Positions 19,428 to 29,244 of a stretch of 64,000 bases of DNA are shown piece by piece; position 1 is the stretch's first letter; each line of letters starts with the position of its first letter. This stretch comes from DAOVXM01 sp963746255 (GTDB lineage: Bacteria > Chloroflexota > Anaerolineae > Anaerolineales > UBA4823). The notes under the pieces are model-generated. The model was not told the origin of the DNA and did not search any database. It saw only the letters and a list, made by a program, of their open reading frames with translations. A program made the position numbers and the translations under genes. The stretch is taken from NCBI GenBank assembly GCA_963746255.1, contig CAVVAJ010000009.1:682001-746000 (forward strand), read 5' to 3'.

Positions 19428-19898
19428 TCAGGGGCGCGAGTAAACTAGCCAGAACTGTTCACAAACGACTGGCATAGTCATAGAAGGTTCTCTACCGATT
19501 ACATTACACATCCGGGAGAAAAACTTCCAATGCACCGTTCGCCAATAATCTAGCGAACGGTCGCCTTCGCCTTCCTCATACGCAAATTCAGCTGAGACCT
19601 GATCAAAAGGCATCACCCCCACATCAATCGTCTGGATGACACAGATAGGATCGCCTTTCCAGTTCGTGATAATGCTGTACTCACCAGTCACTGGCAGCGC
19701 TTTAGCGTCAGCTTCGTATTCCCACAACAAGCTGCTGGTGGCCGTTTTGATTCCTTGCTCGACCAGCTGTCCCAACTCATCTGCCATGGTTTCTGAATCA
19801 CCAAAGTACCAGCACTCGTAGTGCACGTTGTGATCAACATCGCATACTTGCTCCGCGATAAATTTTTGCCAATACTCTTTACACTGTTTTTTATTCAT
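19428..19898 (-). CDS. ASCH domain protein
   Basis: A 156-residue protein of the ASCH superfamily (PUA-like fold). The family pattern is visible in KTATSSLLWEYE, the GEYSIITNWKGDPICVIQT strand pair and the FAYEEGEGDRSLDYWRTVHWKFF segment. ASCH proteins bind or process RNA or nucleosides; some hydrolyse N4-acetylcytidine. The ATG at 19898 is preferred over an upstream TTG at 19931, because the family normally begins near this helix; neither has a clear ribosome site. It stands alone with 190-230-base gaps on both sides. Confidence 0.85.
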   Translation of the reverse strand: MNKKQCKEYWQKFIAEQVCDVDHNVHYECWYFGDSETMADELGQLVEQGIKTATSSLLWEYEADAKALPVTGEYSIITNWKGDPICVIQTIDVGVMPFDQVSAEFAYEEGEGDRSLDYWRTVHWKFFSRMCNVIGREPSMTMPVVCEQFWLVYSRP

Positions 19899-20123
19899 TT
19901 GTGTTATTTTTTGATAAATTGGATTCTGCAATCCGGTACTGGCCTAAAGTTGGTTTTGCACCCCAAGCCAATATCCCCCTGCCGCATGCTAGATTTGCAG
20001 GCCATTAGAGATAGATTTGGTAGAAGTGCCCTTGAGCGATCAAGTGTTCCAAGCTCGGCGTGATACGCAGCTATTACCACGTCAAAGTGACGATACCAGC
20101 CGTTGGTTGGATAATGTTGTGAA

Positions 20124-21296
20124 TTATCCCAATTGGGTTACGGCTGCTTCAACAGAGAGAATTGGGGGTAAAAAATCAGCCAAAATCTGCCAAGTATCAC
20201 CGGCATCCCTGCTGTAGAAAAGCTGACCGGTGCTAGTCCCAATGTAAACCCCTGCATCAGCAAGCGTATCCACGGCCATCGCCTCCCGGAAGACCACCAG
20301 GTATGCACTCTCCGGGAGTCCCCGAGTCAACTTTTGCCAACTTTCGCCAGCATCTTGGCTGCGCCAAACCACGAACTGCCCATCTACACTCAGACGATAC
20401 TCGTCGCTCTCTTCGGGTACTACATAGATCGTATCAGGGTCATGTGGGTGGACAGCAATTGGGAATCCAAAACGGCTTGGAAGTTTCCCCTCACCAATAT
20501 CAATCCAATTAGCCGCAGCGTCGTCGCTGCGGTACACGCCGCAATGATTTTGCTGGTAAATTCGATCCGGGAGTTCTGGATGCATTGCCATCTTATGCAC
20601 ACAATGCCCGAATTCGGGATATCGTTCAGGCATAAAATCTGCCCTGACATTCTTATTGAAGGGAGCCCAGGTGATCCCACCATCGTCAGTTCGGTAACAG
20701 CCGCCTGTTGAAATCGCCACATACATCCTGTCTAAGCTGCGCGGGTCCAGTAAGATGGTATGCAGTCCCAAACCACCAGCTCCCGGAAACCACTCCGCAC
20801 GATGGGGATGCTCGTATAAGCCTAAATTAAGTTCCCAGGTCGCACCGCGGTCAGCAGATTTAAATAACGCGGCAGGTTCAACACCGGCATAAAGTACGCC
20901 AGGCTCGTTTTGACGACCCGGTTTGATATGCCATATTTGGTTAATTTTCTCTTGCGCGGCTGTCGGTATTTCGTCCTCTGTGAATGCTACACGTACTTCA
21001 TCCGGTGTAGACAATGGGCGCCCAGATGCAGGAGACACTTCAAATTGAGGGATTTTTTTCGCTTGGATCCAAGTCTCGCCCATATCATCGGAATAGTGAG
21101 TAGAAGCACCATAGACATCATGGACGACCGCGGCGTGCAAGCGCTGATCCCGAGTATCAAGCACCATATGCATGATCTTCCAACTCTTAAAATGCAGCCG
21201 GCTGATCGTCCAATTTACCCGATTTTGATCACTGGAGAAAATGAAACCACCCTTTCGAGTGCCAACCACTACCGATACAGTCGAACCACCGCTCAC
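20124..21296 (-). CDS. BNR/Asp-box repeat beta-propeller protein
   Basis: A roughly 390-residue cytosolic beta-propeller protein with at least six Asp-box motifs (SDDMGETW, SADRGATW, TDDGGITW, SDDAAANW, SQDAGESW and SRDAGDTW). Such repeats occur in sialidases, sortilin-type proteins and photosystem assembly factor Ycf48. No signal peptide or sialidase arginine triad is obvious, so the activity is unassigned. GGAGG lies 5 bases before a GTG at 21296; the longer TTG start at 21308 would place that ribosome site inside the gene, so GTG is preferred. Confidence 0.8.
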   Translation of the reverse strand: MSGGSTVSVVVGTRKGGFIFSSDQNRVNWTISRLHFKSWKIMHMVLDTRDQRLHAAVVHDVYGASTHYSDDMGETWIQAKKIPQFEVSPASGRPLSTPDEVRVAFTEDEIPTAAQEKINQIWHIKPGRQNEPGVLYAGVEPAALFKSADRGATWELNLGLYEHPHRAEWFPGAGGLGLHTILLDPRSLDRMYVAISTGGCYRTDDGGITWAPFNKNVRADFMPERYPEFGHCVHKMAMHPELPDRIYQQNHCGVYRSDDAAANWIDIGEGKLPSRFGFPIAVHPHDPDTIYVVPEESDEYRLSVDGQFVVWRSQDAGESWQKLTRGLPESAYLVVFREAMAVDTLADAGVYIGTSTGQLFYSRDAGDTWQILADFLPPILSVEAAVTQLG

Positions 21297-21406
21297 AACA
21301 GCCTCCAATCACTCAGGTAATGGAACTAACTTTATGGGTTAATTCTACAATAATTATCCTATTATAGCTAGCTGGTAGTTATTTATGCAGTAATTTTATT
21401 AGGTCA

Positions 21407-22075
21407 TCATTCGCCAAGCCGGTGAAGCTTGGCAGCTTCTTTCCAGCTCGAAAAAACGTAAATTCCAATTAAAACCAATGCCACAATCCCGCCGGCCACA
21501 TCAACTACCGACAAAGTGATCGGACCAACGAGGAAAGTTGGATTGCCGAAGAAAAAAATCAGTGTATTAAGTAGAATTGCGATGACCCGCACTTCGGTTG
21601 GCCCCAGCTTACCATAAGAGATACGGAATTCACCTGTGACACTGGTGCTGATAAACACCAAGATGGACATCAGCAGATAACCGATCAAAATCATTGCCGC
21701 GATCTCAAACCGCATATAAGGCGACAACCCCAGTCCTAGTATGATGATCACCTCGTTGAATGAGTCAACTGTATGGTCGACAAAGTAGCCGTATTTTGGC
21801 CGTTCGGTCTTTCGGTAGCGAGCGAGCGTGCCATCTAGGCTATCGCCAAACCAGTTGATCAAAAAACCAAAGCTAGCCAACCATAGATATCCTTTGTATG
21901 AATGGGTCAGCACATATCCAGTTAAGATCACGACAGCCCCAAAGGTGCCCACAGCTGTCAGCATGTCAGGTGTTATCCATGGGGGCATACGGGCGGCTAG
22001 CCACTGCAAGGCTGGTCGCTCAAGCGGGCCGAGAAGGATATCATTAATTCGAACATGGGATTTAATATTCCGCAT
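21407..22075 (-). CDS. CDP-alcohol phosphatidyltransferase family enzyme
   Basis: A 222-residue integral membrane enzyme with about six helices. The full catalytic motif D-x2-DG-x2-AR-x8-G-x3-D-x3-D is present as DSLDGTLAR...GYFVDHTVD near residues 78-103. Family members join a CDP-activated alcohol to a second alcohol to make phospholipids or related compounds; the exact acceptor is unknown. GAGG sits before the ATG. It follows the lipid acyltransferase gene by 34 bases, so a shared membrane-lipid path is likely. Confidence 0.87.
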   Translation of the reverse strand: MRNIKSHVRINDILLGPLERPALQWLAARMPPWITPDMLTAVGTFGAVVILTGYVLTHSYKGYLWLASFGFLINWFGDSLDGTLARYRKTERPKYGYFVDHTVDSFNEVIIILGLGLSPYMRFEIAAMILIGYLLMSILVFISTSVTGEFRISYGKLGPTEVRVIAILLNTLIFFFGNPTFLVGPITLSVVDVAGGIVALVLIGIYVFSSWKEAAKLHRLGE

Positions 22076-22109
22076 ATGCTACCTCATTTCAATCCAAGAA
22101 TATGCATTA

Positions 22110-23018
22110 TCACACCTCAGCCATCGCGTCAGGCCAGACTGGAAAATACATCGACCACTGCTCTGGATATTGGCGGATAAATCCTTCTGCCACCCGCAAC
22201 ACCCGTTCAGCGTTGACCACCATTTCGGTTTTATGGTCTGGATCAGGGTGCATGTGGATCGGATCGGATATCAGGAAATGGTACCGGTTATCGGGTTTAA
22301 GCACTGCCACTGCGACATAAATTGGCACAGCCGCTTTCAATGCCAGGTAAATATGGTGCATCGGTAAGTCTGCCGGTCGCCCAAAGAAGAGAGGCTTATG
22401 CTTTGCATTTTGGATTGGCCGGTCGATCCCAGTAAGGACAAGCTCACCGGCTTGCAAGCGTTGGATCGCCTGCCGCAGAACGCTCCTCGAAGCAGGAAAC
22501 ACTTCCAAACCAATCTCTTTACGCATTTCATACTGCAGCTGGTAGCCGCCATTGTTGAACTTAGGGAGAGTAATAACCATCCCCTTCAGACCGCGCAGGG
22601 CGGCTGCTCTGGCACAAAAATCAAAGTTGCCCAGATGTGTGGAAACGATCAATGAGCCTGCACCAGGTATAGGTTCATGGTTGATGACATCTTCAGCTCG
22701 CGAATCGAATTTGATCAAGTGACCAATTGCTTTAGGGCGGTGGATATTGTGATTTAGTTCGAATATTGCGTGTCCAGTGAAACGGAATGTATCCAAGACA
22801 CGCTGATCAAGCTGTTCAGGAGAGAGTATCCCTTGAGAGATAACCCACTGGTTCGCACGTGCAGCGCGGACAGCGCCCCAATGCTTTTGGCGAGCAATAA
22901 TCTTGACGATGTAATTCGTTATGGCGTAACCAAGACGGTCAGGAACAACCCGTCCAAACCACAAGGCCAGGTTGACAGCTTTTCGGCTCTCCAGAATCTT
23001 TTGGGCATCAATCCCCAT
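22110..23018 (-). CDS. LpxL/PatA-like lipid acyltransferase
   Basis: About 302 residues of the lysophospholipid acyltransferase superfamily branch that includes LpxL and mycobacterial PatA. The catalytic motif HLGNFD (HxxxxD) is near residue 127, followed by a GIDRP-type segment near 205. LPS genes are not seen, so a glycerophospholipid or glycolipid acceptor is more likely. The frame is open to a TTG at 23042; ATG at 23018 is the better start. It sits between tsaD and the CDP-alcohol enzyme in the same direction. Confidence 0.83.
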   Translation of the reverse strand: MGIDAQKILESRKAVNLALWFGRVVPDRLGYAITNYIVKIIARQKHWGAVRAARANQWVISQGILSPEQLDQRVLDTFRFTGHAIFELNHNIHRPKAIGHLIKFDSRAEDVINHEPIPGAGSLIVSTHLGNFDFCARAAALRGLKGMVITLPKFNNGGYQLQYEMRKEIGLEVFPASRSVLRQAIQRLQAGELVLTGIDRPIQNAKHKPLFFGRPADLPMHHIYLALKAAVPIYVAVAVLKPDNRYHFLISDPIHMHPDPDHKTEMVVNAERVLRVAEGFIRQYPEQWSMYFPVWPDAMAEV

Positions 23019-23093
23019 TGTGAATCCACTTTCCGTCACCAAAATGATGTTGGTGGGACCCGATATGGGTATCGATGAATTGGCAGAAACCGC

Positions 23094-24182
23094 CTACAGC
23101 TCTGATACAGGCCAATTCGGTAAAACATCCATATCGAGTGTATCGCGATGGCTATCTGTAAAGCGGTAGTAACCCGCGGCGGCGATCATCGCGGCGTTAT
23201 CCGTACACAACCAAATTGGAGGGATATGCACTGGGTACTCACGCTGCTCCTGCACCGCCTGCCTCAAAGACCGGTTAGCAGAAACACCACCTGCGATCAG
23301 CAGCTCGCGTGGATTGAATTCATTTGCCGCACGCATGGTTTTCCCTGCGAGTACATCTACAACAGCAGCTTGAAAACTAGCTGCTAGATTTGAGACGGGT
23401 AGCAGTTGCCCCTGCTCCTCCAACTGCCGCACCACACGTAATACGGCGGTTTTCAGACCGCTGAATGAAAAGTTCCAACTGCCTTCCAACCAGGCGCGGG
23501 GGAACTCGTAGCGATGTGGGTCGCCACCTTCAGCCGCATTCTGTATCGCTGGTCCACCCGGATAAGAAAGACCTATCAGCCGGGCAACTTTGTCAAATGC
23601 CTCGCCGGCAGCATCATCGAGGGTTCCGCCAAGCCTTTGGTATGTTTGGTGTTCCTGCATCAGGATCAGCTCGCTGTGGCCTCCTGAGACAACCAGCGCA
23701 AGTAATGGAAATTTTGGTTCTGGTTTTGGTTCTTCATCTGCACGAAAGAGCCAGGGAGAATACAGATGACCTTCTATATGATTGATACCGATTATCGGTA
23801 GACTGCTGCCCAATGCCAAGCCTTTCGCAAAATTCATCCCAACTACTAGAGAGCCTGGCAGTCCTGGCCCGCGCGTAACCGCGATTGCATCAACATCTTT
23901 GATTGTGAGATGCGCTTGTTGGAGCGCTTTCTCTACAACAGAATAAATGCTTAAAACATGTTGGCGGGACGCCACCTCGGGAAAAATGCCCCCAAATTGG
24001 GCGTGCAGATCAACCTGGGAGGCAACGACACTCGAGAGAATTACGCGACCATTTTCGACAATGGATGCTGCAGTCTCATCGCAAGAGGTCTCAATCCCCA
24101 AGATGCGCGCCGGAGGGCGGGGAGCGCCTTGAGTTCCGGTGGTTCGTTGTTCTTTTTTAACCATCATTTCACGCGTCCGCAT
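23094..24182 (-). CDS. tsaD: tRNA threonylcarbamoyladenosine transferase TsaD
   Basis: A 362-residue TsaD, the catalytic subunit that transfers threonylcarbamoyl to A37 of ANN-decoding tRNAs. It has the GIETSCDETA start motif near 29, metal-binding HIEGHLYSP near 134, VSGGHSEL near 164 and LIAGGVSANRSL near 293. A 25-residue N-terminal tail precedes the fold; a start at an internal ATG is possible. The start codon overlaps the stop of the upstream M24 gene in TAATG, which points to coupled translation. tsaB and tsaE are not nearby. Confidence 0.97.
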   Translation of the reverse strand: MRTREMMVKKEQRTTGTQGAPRPPARILGIETSCDETAASIVENGRVILSSVVASQVDLHAQFGGIFPEVASRQHVLSIYSVVEKALQQAHLTIKDVDAIAVTRGPGLPGSLVVGMNFAKGLALGSSLPIIGINHIEGHLYSPWLFRADEEPKPEPKFPLLALVVSGGHSELILMQEHQTYQRLGGTLDDAAGEAFDKVARLIGLSYPGGPAIQNAAEGGDPHRYEFPRAWLEGSWNFSFSGLKTAVLRVVRQLEEQGQLLPVSNLAASFQAAVVDVLAGKTMRAANEFNPRELLIAGGVSANRSLRQAVQEQREYPVHIPPIWLCTDNAAMIAAAGYYRFTDSHRDTLDMDVLPNWPVSEL

Positions 24183-25414
24183 TACTTCATAGGTAATACC
24201 AAGTCTAATGGATAATCTGCTAATACTTCCATCTGCCCGTCGGGTCGAGCCCAGACGGTATCTTCCAATCTAATCCCCAGTCCCTGTTCAGGGTAATACA
24301 ACCCTGGCTCGATGGTGAAAACCACCCCGGGGGCGAGGCGGTCTTCAGGTGTGGCAGTCCGTCCAAACCAGGGTCGCTCGTGGACGTTTAATCCCACCCC
24401 ATGCCCCAGGCTGTGTACATATCCGACCTGGGTCGTCGGGTCATCTTGAGATGTTGGATGTCCTTGTCCAGAGAACAAATCACACGTCAAGCGTTGGTAT
24501 TCGATGCAATGGACACCTAATTCCAAAGCCTCCATCACCTGCAGGTAGACAGCCAGCACATCTTCGTACAGCGCCAAAACATCATCGGTTGCAAATCCCA
24601 GGCACCAAGTTCGGGTGAAATCATAGAAATAGCCGCCACCAGCCTCACAGGGAAAGATATCAAAGACGATCGTCTGCCCCAATCGAATTGCATCAGTCGG
24701 GGTGCCCGAGCTATGCGGGACACCTGCATCTCGACCAATGGCGAAAATGGTACCCTCGGGATTTTCAACACCTCGCTCTGCGAGCCAAAGGTTGATACGT
24801 AGTTTAACATCACCGATCGTTAATGGCACTCCATCGGCGGTAACTAGTACTTCATTAATAACACTGTGCGAGGTCAGGAATTCAGCTACTTCTCCAACTA
24901 CTGAGGTGGTGATAGCACCCATGCGCCGGATACGACCAACTTCGTCGGCATCTTTTGTGGCCATAGCTTGCAAGATTATTGAATCATCTAACTGACCGAT
25001 AAATCTTGCCGCCGGGAGAACTTCTTGAAGATTTGTGAGCACACCGATGATCCGACCAGCATCAACTTTCCCAGCAACCGCGATATTTCCACTCGTGACG
25101 CCGTGGTCTGACAACATTGCCTTATAACGCCATGCCAGCGCCTTGCCCACATCTCCATTGCACTGCTTTAGAATATCCAGCAAGTGATAATCATCCAAAT
25201 TTTTGGTGGGCAGACCCGTCTTGGCGGCCTCGTCCCGTTCCATAGCATTGTAGTAAAGCACCGGGTCTGCACCGCGCTTCTTGATCAAGTCAGCTTGAGT
25301 GAGGTGCCCACCTCCGGTCATGTAGTACATCGGGGGATTATGCGCCGCTGGGCCAGTAAGCAAGATCGCGTCAATACTATGGCTTTCCATCAACGAATCG
25401 AGGTCAGTTTTCAT
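24182..25414 (-). CDS. M24 family Xaa-Pro peptidase
   Basis: A 410-residue cytosolic pita-bread metallopeptidase. The C-terminal half shows the ligand set: FDIFPCE, FYDFTRTW, HSLGHGVGLNVHE near 316, FTIEPGLYYPE near 347 and IRLEDTV near 366. The N-terminal creatinase-like domain (1-170) is present, so a proline dipeptidase or Xaa-Pro aminopeptidase is likely; substrate is not known. GGAG lies 6 bases before the ATG. Located between selA and tsaD. Confidence 0.9.
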   Translation of the reverse strand: MKTDLDSLMESHSIDAILLTGPAAHNPPMYYMTGGGHLTQADLIKKRGADPVLYYNAMERDEAAKTGLPTKNLDDYHLLDILKQCNGDVGKALAWRYKAMLSDHGVTSGNIAVAGKVDAGRIIGVLTNLQEVLPAARFIGQLDDSIILQAMATKDADEVGRIRRMGAITTSVVGEVAEFLTSHSVINEVLVTADGVPLTIGDVKLRINLWLAERGVENPEGTIFAIGRDAGVPHSSGTPTDAIRLGQTIVFDIFPCEAGGGYFYDFTRTWCLGFATDDVLALYEDVLAVYLQVMEALELGVHCIEYQRLTCDLFSGQGHPTSQDDPTTQVGYVHSLGHGVGLNVHERPWFGRTATPEDRLAPGVVFTIEPGLYYPEQGLGIRLEDTVWARPDGQMEVLADYPLDLVLPMK

Positions 25415-25477
25415 GCATGCTCCAAATTTATATCACCGTTATCGGTAGTTCCTATCCTCATTGTCTGATTACACACC

Positions 25478-26827
25478 TTATGTGAACGCTTGTTGGATTG
25501 CCGTGAGCAAATCAGGATCTTGGGTAGGTAAAACGGTTCGTGCATCAAACACAACTTGGTCCTCAAGGACACGCCCAATTACTGGAGGGTGTCCAGTCCT
25601 TAACCGCTCCTGAAATCGTTTTGGACTACGCGGGGATAATGCCAGCAAGAATGTTGGCAGAGTTTCCCCTGGTAGGCTTCCACCACCAACGGTCGACTCT
25701 CCCTTGATTACATCCCCATAGCCCAATAAACTTCTCCAACCCTGTATTCTGACCTCTAGATCCCTGGTATTTGCTGCGATCATTTGCCAGATCGGTATTT
25801 CCTGCACAGCTTCATCCCGCAAATAATGCAGCAGAGTAACCGAAAGAGCTGCTAAGCAGAGCTTATCAGCCCGCACCGCGCGGGCGAGAGGGTGTTGCTT
25901 AATTTTTTCAACAAGATCGCGACGGCCCAAAATGATCCCGGCTTGCGGCCCGCCGAGCAGTTTATCACCCGAAAAACAAACCAGGTCAACTCCTGCTTTA
26001 AGTGATTCCTGCACTGTGGGTTCGTGAGCAAGTCCAAATTGAGTTGTGTCAAGTAATGACCCTGAACCAAGGTCATCAATGAATGGGATGCCCGCCTGCT
26101 GGGCAACTGAAACAATCTCCACAAGATCGGGTTCGCTGGTGAAACCAACAATTTGGAAATTCGAGCGGTGGGCGCGCAGGAAAGCGGCTGGTTTGTCCTC
26201 AAGAGCTAACTCGTAATCACCCAAATGGACTCTATTGGTGGTACCGACTTCAATTAACCGGGCGCCGGATTGTTTCATCACCTCCGGCACTCGAAATCCC
26301 CCACCGATTTCGACTAGCTGTGTACGGGATATCACTACCCCCCGGCGGCGAGCCACAGCAGATAATGACAGCATAACCGCAGAGGCGTTGTTGTTAACGA
26401 CAACGGCAGCTTCTGCGCCCGTCAACTGCTGGAGGATTATTTCGGCGTGCAGTAAACGTGATCCTCGCCGGCCGCGCGCTAGGTCATACTCCAAGTTCGA
26501 GTAACCTCCAGAGACTTCCTTTGCAGCTTGGATAGCAGCCGAGCTAAGTGGTGCACGTCCTAAATTTGTGTGCAAGATCACCCCGGTCGCATTGATCAAT
26601 GGGACAAGGGAAGGCGCGGTCCATACCCGTAAGGTGCGCTCAATAAGTATATTTATGGTTTCTGTATCTGGTACTGGTTCACCAAACACATAGTTAGCAC
26701 GGATTTCGTCCAATACTTGCCTGATAGCAGCAACCGTTAAAGGCCGTCCGAATTCGCTCACCCATCCTTGGGCAATGTCTGAAGATAATGTTTGATCAAC
26801 TGAGGGCAAGGAGCGTAAATCTGACAT
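25478..26827 (-). CDS. selA: L-seryl-tRNA(Sec) selenium transferase
   Basis: A 449-residue SelA that converts seryl-tRNA(Sec) to selenocysteinyl-tRNA with selenophosphate and pyridoxal phosphate. The N-terminal LPSVDQTL segment, the HTNLGRAPLS motif near 86, DLGSGSL near 249 and the cofactor lysine in FSGDKLLGGPQAG near 288 are all present. Its presence implies that the organism makes selenoproteins; selB, selC and selD are not in this window. It is the third gene of the run starting with the dynamin-like protein. Confidence 0.95.
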   Translation of the reverse strand: MSDLRSLPSVDQTLSSDIAQGWVSEFGRPLTVAAIRQVLDEIRANYVFGEPVPDTETINILIERTLRVWTAPSLVPLINATGVILHTNLGRAPLSSAAIQAAKEVSGGYSNLEYDLARGRRGSRLLHAEIILQQLTGAEAAVVVNNNASAVMLSLSAVARRRGVVISRTQLVEIGGGFRVPEVMKQSGARLIEVGTTNRVHLGDYELALEDKPAAFLRAHRSNFQIVGFTSEPDLVEIVSVAQQAGIPFIDDLGSGSLLDTTQFGLAHEPTVQESLKAGVDLVCFSGDKLLGGPQAGIILGRRDLVEKIKQHPLARAVRADKLCLAALSVTLLHYLRDEAVQEIPIWQMIAANTRDLEVRIQGWRSLLGYGDVIKGESTVGGGSLPGETLPTFLLALSPRSPKRFQERLRTGHPPVIGRVLEDQVVFDARTVLPTQDPDLLTAIQQAFT

Positions 26828-26882
26828 CCGTTTTCGGTGAAACCAGTTGCAATATAGCGAGATTACCTGGAAGGATGTACTG

Positions 26883-27275
26883 CTATGGGCTCCACTGGCT
26901 TTTCTCGCGTAAGCGGAGCAAGTATTCTATCAGCACAAATCCCAATGCTAGTAAGAGAGCCAGCGAAGGAGTCAATATTCGGGCAATTTGCAACCATGCC
27001 AAGGTAGCGCCATAGACGCCCACCCAGATCGCTTGACGCAAAATAACCCCACGCGTCACGGGTGGTTTACTGGGAAATCGCAGATTAAGAAAAGCGACCA
27101 CTGGTAGCAGCAAGCCAGTTAATGCCAGAACCATCAGGAAATATAATAACCAACGCGGTCCCACAGTCGGTCGGGTTGCCCAAAAAAGAGCGATTAATCC
27201 TCCCCATCCGATGAGTGCCAAGACGACAGCAGCTGGTATAAACACGCGCACGCGAGGTGAAGCAGGTTCATCCAT
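26883..27275 (-). CDS. Small four-helix membrane protein
   Basis: A 130-residue hydrophobic protein with four predicted membrane helices near 12-32, 43-63, 78-95 and 100-118 and a basic C-terminal tail (RLREK). I do not recognise the family. GGAGAG upstream of the ATG supports translation. It lies 17 bases after the dynamin-like gene and 55 bases before selA, which suggests co-transcription. A membrane partner of the dynamin-like GTPase is an attractive but untested idea. Confidence 0.7.
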   Translation of the reverse strand: MDEPASPRVRVFIPAAVVLALIGWGGLIALFWATRPTVGPRWLLYFLMVLALTGLLLPVVAFLNLRFPSKPPVTRGVILRQAIWVGVYGATLAWLQIARILTPSLALLLALGFVLIEYLLRLREKSQWSP

Positions 27276-27292
27276 CAGATCAATGACTCTCC

Positions 27293-29020
27293 TTACAGTT
27301 CTTCGACTTCTACCTGAAGGCGGTTTAACCCAACCTTGATCTCATCCATTTCAGCCCGTACTTCCTGCAGTTTATTGCGTTCTGCACGCACAAACCGCGT
27401 GTATGGTGAAATTGCACCGTTTATTTGCTGTAAGCTGCGTTCAATTTCACTCTCGAACTGCTTACGCAGAGATTGCATTAATTGTAGACGCATGTCGGCA
27501 ACCTTTTCACGCATTTCAGCTTTCGCTTGTCGCCTACGAGCTGGGATAACGAATAGCCCGAGGGCTGCAACTACGCCAGCTAACAACACACCCGTCACGT
27601 CCGCAGCGGCAGTGGTAGCGAGAATTGCAATTAGTGTGCCTAGCCCGACTGCCCCAACCTCAACCGCAGCCAATGCTGCCACCGAGGCTTGTGCATCACT
27701 AGCAATTTTCTCCGCCTCAGCGGTCTTGTCATAGCTATCTACGACACGATTTGTTTCGCGCCCGACAGCTTCGAAAAGGTGCTGACGGTCGTGATGAAAA
27801 GAAGTGCCAACGCTATCACCAACGATACGCTCTTTGTACTGCCGCCGGCGGTCTGCCAGATGTTCCATGACCGCCTGCCATTGCCGCAGGTCGGAATCAA
27901 CCAACCAATCGATAAGTTCACCCACTTTTCTTTCTACCTGTTGTGGGCTATCGGCAACGACACGCTGCTCAAATTCCTTTTCGATTCGCGACTTGTTGAG
28001 CAGGTCGAATACCTTTGCCAACCGGAGGGTATCATCGAAATAATCAACCCCGCGCCGCTCCATATCGAATAGTACATTTTCGATATCTGCCATGCGGAAT
28101 TCAAAATCGCGATACATGTCTTCTTTGTATACGCTTAGTTGTTTATCAACGTCTTCCAATGTGATGAAGTCATCTTGTAGTAAATCCAACCGCCCGTTAA
28201 TCTCAACGCTGTACTTATCAACGAGATGTATCCCAACCCCTAACGGGTTCTGAAATTTCAACTGCAGCCGTCCGCTCTCGTCTAAAGTCTCATGGATATA
28301 CGTTTCGAGTGGTTCGAAACGGCTTTCCTCCCAGTAGGAAGGCTCACCTTTTTTCGCCCGCTGGGCTAATCGTGAGCTAACCGGGAAAATTTCCGGTGTG
28401 ATATCCAAAAGCTTGCGCGCGTTATCTCGGATATAAGTTGTTACGCGCTCAATGTCGGCAGCATCTTCAAATAGATCAATTTTATTAAGCACGACGATAA
28501 CCTTTTTGCCCCAATCACGGATCTGCTGCATAAATGTGCGTTCTGACTCAGTGAAAGGGCGGTCTGCAGAGGTGATAAATAAGACCAAGTCGGAGCGGGG
28601 AACAAACTGTGAGGTGATCTCTTCGTGCTGTCTGATTATGGCATTCGTTCCAGGGGTATCAACAATACTGATGTCCGTCAGTATCTCTATCGGGGCGGTC
28701 AGAACATGCAGGTTTTCATCTTCAACGTTACGCCCAGACACAGACCCATACCGCAAAATATTTATCTGTGTCGTGGTCGGTGTTACATCCTCTTTAAGTA
28801 CATTTTCCCCCAGCAGCGCATTAATGAAAGCACTTTTTCCAGCGTTAAATTCGCCAACAATTACAAGTAGAAACAGCTCATCTAATTGGTGGATTGAATT
28901 AGCCAAAGTCTTTTGGTCTTCTTGAGATGCGCCAAAATTAGCCAGGGCGACACGCAAATCGCTGAGCAGTTTGCGCTCACGGTTGAGCATATTTTCTTGG
29001 GTCGTGTCCAGAATGCGCAT
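27293..29020 (-). CDS. Dynamin-like GTPase
   Basis: A 575-residue bacterial dynamin-family protein. The GTPase domain has G1 GEFNAGKSAF near 57, G3 DTPGTN near 121 and G4 NKID near 180. Long coiled-coil stretches (about 250-440 and 510-575) flank a hydrophobic hairpin near 450-495, which probably inserts into the membrane, followed by a basic patch. This layout fits proteins that remodel or repair the cytoplasmic membrane by GTP-driven assembly. A TATAAT lies 20 bases before the ATG, so it probably heads the operon ending with the CDP-alcohol enzyme. Confidence 0.88.
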   Translation of the reverse strand: MRILDTTQENMLNRERKLLSDLRVALANFGASQEDQKTLANSIHQLDELFLLVIVGEFNAGKSAFINALLGENVLKEDVTPTTTQINILRYGSVSGRNVEDENLHVLTAPIEILTDISIVDTPGTNAIIRQHEEITSQFVPRSDLVLFITSADRPFTESERTFMQQIRDWGKKVIVVLNKIDLFEDAADIERVTTYIRDNARKLLDITPEIFPVSSRLAQRAKKGEPSYWEESRFEPLETYIHETLDESGRLQLKFQNPLGVGIHLVDKYSVEINGRLDLLQDDFITLEDVDKQLSVYKEDMYRDFEFRMADIENVLFDMERRGVDYFDDTLRLAKVFDLLNKSRIEKEFEQRVVADSPQQVERKVGELIDWLVDSDLRQWQAVMEHLADRRRQYKERIVGDSVGTSFHHDRQHLFEAVGRETNRVVDSYDKTAEAEKIASDAQASVAALAAVEVGAVGLGTLIAILATTAAADVTGVLLAGVVAALGLFVIPARRRQAKAEMREKVADMRLQLMQSLRKQFESEIERSLQQINGAISPYTRFVRAERNKLQEVRAEMDEIKVGLNRLQVEVEEL

Positions 29021-29244
29021 GGGTAGAAAATCCTGGCGAGATTATAGCATCCGATAGTAGGGTGGTCAACGAAACACGACATGAACCATGAATTTCCCTA
29101 CACTTGGGTTTACTTGGTGGCCACAGAGCTTTTGGATGGTGTTGGGTAATGACTAATCGGAAAACGTTGAATACTTTAGGAAGTGCAAGAGTAATAATCT
29201 AGCCAATTATTCTAGAAACCAGACGATGCAACAATTTATTTGAC

